In this document: positions 61,918 through 64,000 of the stretch, piece after piece
Layout of the letters: each line of letters opens with the position of its first letter
How positions within the stretch are numbered: position 1 is the first letter of the stretch
Source of the DNA: Leptospira sp. B5-022
GTDB lineage: Bacteria; Spirochaetota; Leptospiria; Leptospirales; Leptospiraceae
Length of the DNA: 64,000 nucleotides
Reading direction: 5' to 3'
Assembly (NCBI RefSeq): GCF_000347035.1
Contig: NZ_ANIJ01000018.1
Span: 186,001-250,000 of the forward strand
Notes under the pieces: generated by a model
Told to the model about the DNA's origin: nothing
Databases searched by the model: none
The model's input: the letters and a program-made list of their open reading frames with translations, nothing else
Position numbers and translations under genes: made by a program

Positions 61918-63114
61918 ATGGCTAAAATTAAGGTGAAAACTCCTCTCGTCGAACTCGACGGGGACGAGATGACACGCATAATTTGGAAAGAAATTAAGGA
62001 TCGTTTTATTCATCCTTATCTTGATATTGAATTAGATTATTATGATCTAGGCGTAGAATACCGCGATAAAACGGAAGATAAGGTCACTGTAGATTCCGCT
62101 AATGCTATTTTAAAATACGGAGTGGGCGTTAAGTGCGCTACCATCACCCCGAACCAAGATCGAGTCGTTGAATACAAACTCAAAAAAGAATGGAAGTCCC
62201 CGAACGGTACCATTCGTTCCATTTTGGACGGAACCGTATTCCGTAAACCGATCATCGTAAATAATATCCCTTCCGGAGTTAGGTCCTGGCAAAAACCGAT
62301 CGTTGTCGGTCGTCACGCATTCGGTGACCTTTATAAAGACACCGAGCTATATATTCCGGAAGCTGGAAAAGTTGAGATCGTATTTACTACAAAAGACGGA
62401 AAAGAAAAAGAAAGAGTAACTATCAACGACTTCGACGGACCTGGAGTTGTGATGGGACAGTTCAACTTGGACAAGTCCATCTATAGCTTTGCAGAAGCTT
62501 GTTTCAATTACGCGATTTCCGAAAAGATCAATGTTTGGTTCGCTACAAAAGATACTATTTCCAAAAAATATCATGCTCGTTTCCGTGCGATCTTCGACGA
62601 AGTTTCCACTAAAAGAGCGGCGGAACTCAAAGCTGCAGGTATCGAATACTGGTATTACCTAATCGACGACGCGGTCGCTCAGATCGTTAAGAATCCTGGC
62701 GGAATGCTTTGGGCCCTTATGAATTACGACGGAGATGTGATGTCCGATATGGTTGCTTCCGGATTCGGATCGTTAGGACTTATGACTTCCGTTCTTGTTT
62801 CTCCTGACGGAAAATTCGAATACGAAGCGGCTCACGGAACTGTGACTCGTCACTATCGTCAGTATCAAAAGGGGGAAACCACTTCTACCAACTCTGTAGC
62901 TTCTATCTTTGCATGGACTGGAGCTCTTGCTAAGAGAGGAGAATTGGATGGAACTCCTGACGTAGTCGCTTTCGCTCAAAAATTAGAGAAGGCGGTAATC
63001 GATACGATCGAAGCGGGAGAGATGACCAAGGACTTGGTATTACTTACTACTACAAAAGGCCCGAAACAATTGGATACCTTCCAGTTTATGGAGGCGATCC
63101 AAAAACGCCTCTAA
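61918..63114 (+). CDS. icd: NADP-dependent isocitrate dehydrogenase
   Basis: Oxidative decarboxylation of isocitrate to 2-oxoglutarate in the TCA cycle. 398 residues of the eukaryote-like NADP-IDH class: [63 protein letters not shown] and [10 protein letters not shown] with Arg-x-Tyr for NADP, rather than the shorter prokaryotic Icd. AAGGAG lies nine bases upstream of the ATG. A strong terminator begins 42 bases after the stop, inside the next gene. Confidence 0.96.
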   Translation: MAKIKVKTPLVELDGDEMTRIIWKEIKDRFIHPYLDIELDYYDLGVEYRDKTEDKVTVDSANAILKYGVGVKCATITPNQDRVVEYKLKKEWKSPNGTIRSILDGTVFRKPIIVNNIPSGVRSWQKPIVVGRHAFGDLYKDTELYIPEAGKVEIVFTTKDGKEKERVTINDFDGPGVVMGQFNLDKSIYSFAEACFNYAISEKINVWFATKDTISKKYHARFRAIFDEVSTKRAAELKAAGIEYWYYLIDDAVAQIVKNPGGMLWALMNYDGDVMSDMVASGFGSLGLMTSVLVSPDGKFEYEAAHGTVTRHYRQYQKGETTSTNSVASIFAWTGALAKRGELDGTPDVVAFAQKLEKAVIDTIEAGEMTKDLVLLTTTKGPKQLDTFQFMEAIQKRL

Positions 63115-63118
63115 GTGG

Positions 63119-63766
63119 ATGGGATTTTTACCCGTGAAATTTAAAGACACAATCAGAAGAAGGAGCCAATTATGGCTCCTTCTTTTTTTGTTTTCGGTCA
63201 CAGCGATTTTCGGCCAAAAACTTAGTTTACCTAAGGACCCGACTCTTCCGACCGAACCAAGTTTGGATGCAAGAGGAGATGCGCCTAGTTCTTCCAATTC
63301 TTCGAATAACCAGAATTCAGGTCCGACTGTGAAGGCATTTTTTTGTGACGGTAGGACGATCACCGGGACTTGGAAATCCGCACCTAAAGAATTCTCATTT
63401 AAACATACGAGAGAGAATGTACAATATTCAAAAACATTAAAGTCGGAAGAAGTAGCCAGAATTCTTCTCAAGGCTTGGAAACTGGTTCCAGGAAAACCGA
63501 ATTCTCAAGGTATTCCTTATAAGGCCGAACCTTGGGAGATACATTATAAAACCAAAAACGGGGAAACGTTCGAAAGGATAGGAGAGATCAAAAAAGATTT
63601 CGGAGAACTCAAGATCCAAAACGAATTGGGAGAAGCGAATTTGTTTTTTTACTGGATCGATCTACAATTCGAAAACAAAACCTGGTTCTCCAAATTGCCT
63701 AAAATAGAAGGTGATATCCGGCGGGAATGTCATCCGGACGTGATTGTCGGTATCGAGTTTCTTTAA
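63119..63766 (+). CDS. Exported protein, unknown
   Basis: 215 residues from the ATG at 63119 (GTG at 63134 is an alternative), four bases after icd. Signal peptide QLWLLLFLFSVTAIFG is encoded by the icd terminator hairpin and T run. The mature protein begins with a Ser/Asn/Pro-rich linker (PSSSNSSNNQNSGPT) and has a strand-rich domain: AFFCDGRTITGTWKSAPKEF, VARILLKAWKLVPGKPN, WEIHYKTKNGETFERIGEIK and WIDLQFENKTWFSKL. No family recognised. Expression is expected to be limited by the terminator, unless a promoter lies in icd. Confidence 0.68.
   Translation: MGFLPVKFKDTIRRRSQLWLLLFLFSVTAIFGQKLSLPKDPTLPTEPSLDARGDAPSSSNSSNNQNSGPTVKAFFCDGRTITGTWKSAPKEFSFKHTRENVQYSKTLKSEEVARILLKAWKLVPGKPNSQGIPYKAEPWEIHYKTKNGETFERIGEIKKDFGELKIQNELGEANLFFYWIDLQFENKTWFSKLPKIEGDIRRECHPDVIVGIEFL
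63157..63189 (+). terminator. Rho-independent terminator of icd inside the next gene
   Basis: AAGAAGGAGCC (63157-63167) and GGCTCCTTCTT (63174-63184) form a perfect 11-bp stem with loop AATTAT and a run of seven T (63183-63189). It is 42 bases after the icd stop, within codons for the signal peptide of the gene starting at 63119. Confidence 0.9.
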
Positions 63767-63815
63767 CCTGAAACGCAGACTTCAGGAAGGAAGCGAATAA
63801 ATTTCCGCTGTGTAC

Positions 63816-64000
63816 TTATTTCAAAAATTTACAGATCTCTTGTATATCGTACGGTTTGGAGAATAACTCTACACCGCTCGGTATCTTATCCAAAGCAAAA
63901 GAGGATTCCTCAGCGGCTGAAGTGATCCCCAATCGGATATGAGAATATGCGGGATTTTTTTGGACAATACTACAGAATTCGTTCCCGTTCATATCGGGCA
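63816..64000 (-). CDS. Response regulator receiver domain (partial C-terminus)
   Basis: The minus strand carries the last 61 codons of a gene cut by the right edge, with stop at 63816-63818. The visible end reads PDMNGNEFCSIVQKNPAYSH, ILGITSAAEE-type middle (LGITSAAEESSFALDKIPSG) and VELFSKPYDIQEICKFLK: these are the receiver-domain loop after the phospho-Asp (xMPDMNG), the Thr/Ser switch strand and the conserved Lys-Pro. Nothing after the receiver is present before the stop, so this is a stand-alone receiver or a protein ending in one. Confidence 0.8.
   Translation of the reverse strand, partial: PDMNGNEFCSIVQKNPAYSHIRLGITSAAEESSFALDKIPSGVELFSKPYDIQEICKFLK

Noticed and set aside
63767..63790. 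CCTGAA/TTCAGG hairpin between convergent genes
   Set aside because: Only a six-base stem and no T run; could be chance.

Overview
The window reads as chromosome of a Leptospira-type spirochaete (an inference from gene content and style; no rRNA or species marker is present). Supporting signs are an AT-leaning, densely packed genome with many 4-bp ATGA overlaps and several TTG starts, a diderm envelope gene set (lnt, lipoproteins, murA), eukaryote-like NADP isocitrate dehydrogenase, many signalling proteins, and a MurA with Asp at the fosfomycin-target position. No tRNA, rRNA, insertion sequence, prophage or CRISPR array was seen.

Layout. 1-3.3 kb: edge of a minus-strand gene, an RluA-family pseudouridine synthase, a secreted protein, a YkvA/DUF1232 protein, an inositol-monophosphatase-like enzyme and a SugE-type SMR transporter. 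3.3-8.9 kb: a minus-strand sugar operon (three GT4 glycosyltransferases and one methyltransferase-like protein) divergent from rmd (GDP-6-deoxy-4-keto-mannose reductase), together suggesting a GDP-D-rhamnose-dependent glycan. 8.9-11.3 kb: a SanA/ElyC-like protein, then a periplasmic Spy/CnrX-like protein, an ECF sigma factor and a one-pass membrane protein, preceded by an ECF-type promoter. 11.4-16.2 kb: cytochrome P450, M23 peptidase, ligA, a CWC zinc-ribbon-like protein. 16.3-21.9 kb: an acyl-CoA operon (acyl-CoA synthetase, acyl-CoA dehydrogenase, MaoC hydratase, a thiolase-like protein fused to an OB-like tail and lacking the thiolase catalytic residues). 22-25.6 kb: small unknown proteins, a SUFU-domain protein, and an unlisted-size 30-residue Lys/Ala-repeat peptide.

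25.6-36.9 kb (mostly minus strand): a SpoIIE-type phosphatase with a degenerate partner, argJ, a PhoBR-like two-component pair, a second ECF sigma operon led by a 58-residue protein, a NUDIX CoA-pyrophosphatase-like enzyme and RNase D. 37-42.8 kb: purF, a DUF3347-like lipoprotein and its partner, a thioredoxin-like 2Fe-2S protein, an MDR oxidoreductase and three small envelope proteins.

42.9-52.8 kb is the most distinctive block: a six-gene operon matching the E. coli yfa / Pseudomonas mag alpha-2-macroglobulin locus (DUF1175 NlpC/P60-like protein, a 1538-residue alpha-2-macroglobulin with an intact CVEQ thioester, two tandem DUF2135 proteins, a penicillin-binding-type transpeptidase-like protein and a DUF2138-like membrane protein). 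52.8-58.6 kb: an HExxH peptidase, a SpoIID/LytB protein, a polyferredoxin and murA in one overlapping operon, then lnt. 58.7-64 kb: unknown secreted and cytosolic proteins, a VOC-fold protein, icd with its terminator lying inside the next gene, and the C-terminus of a response regulator at the right edge.
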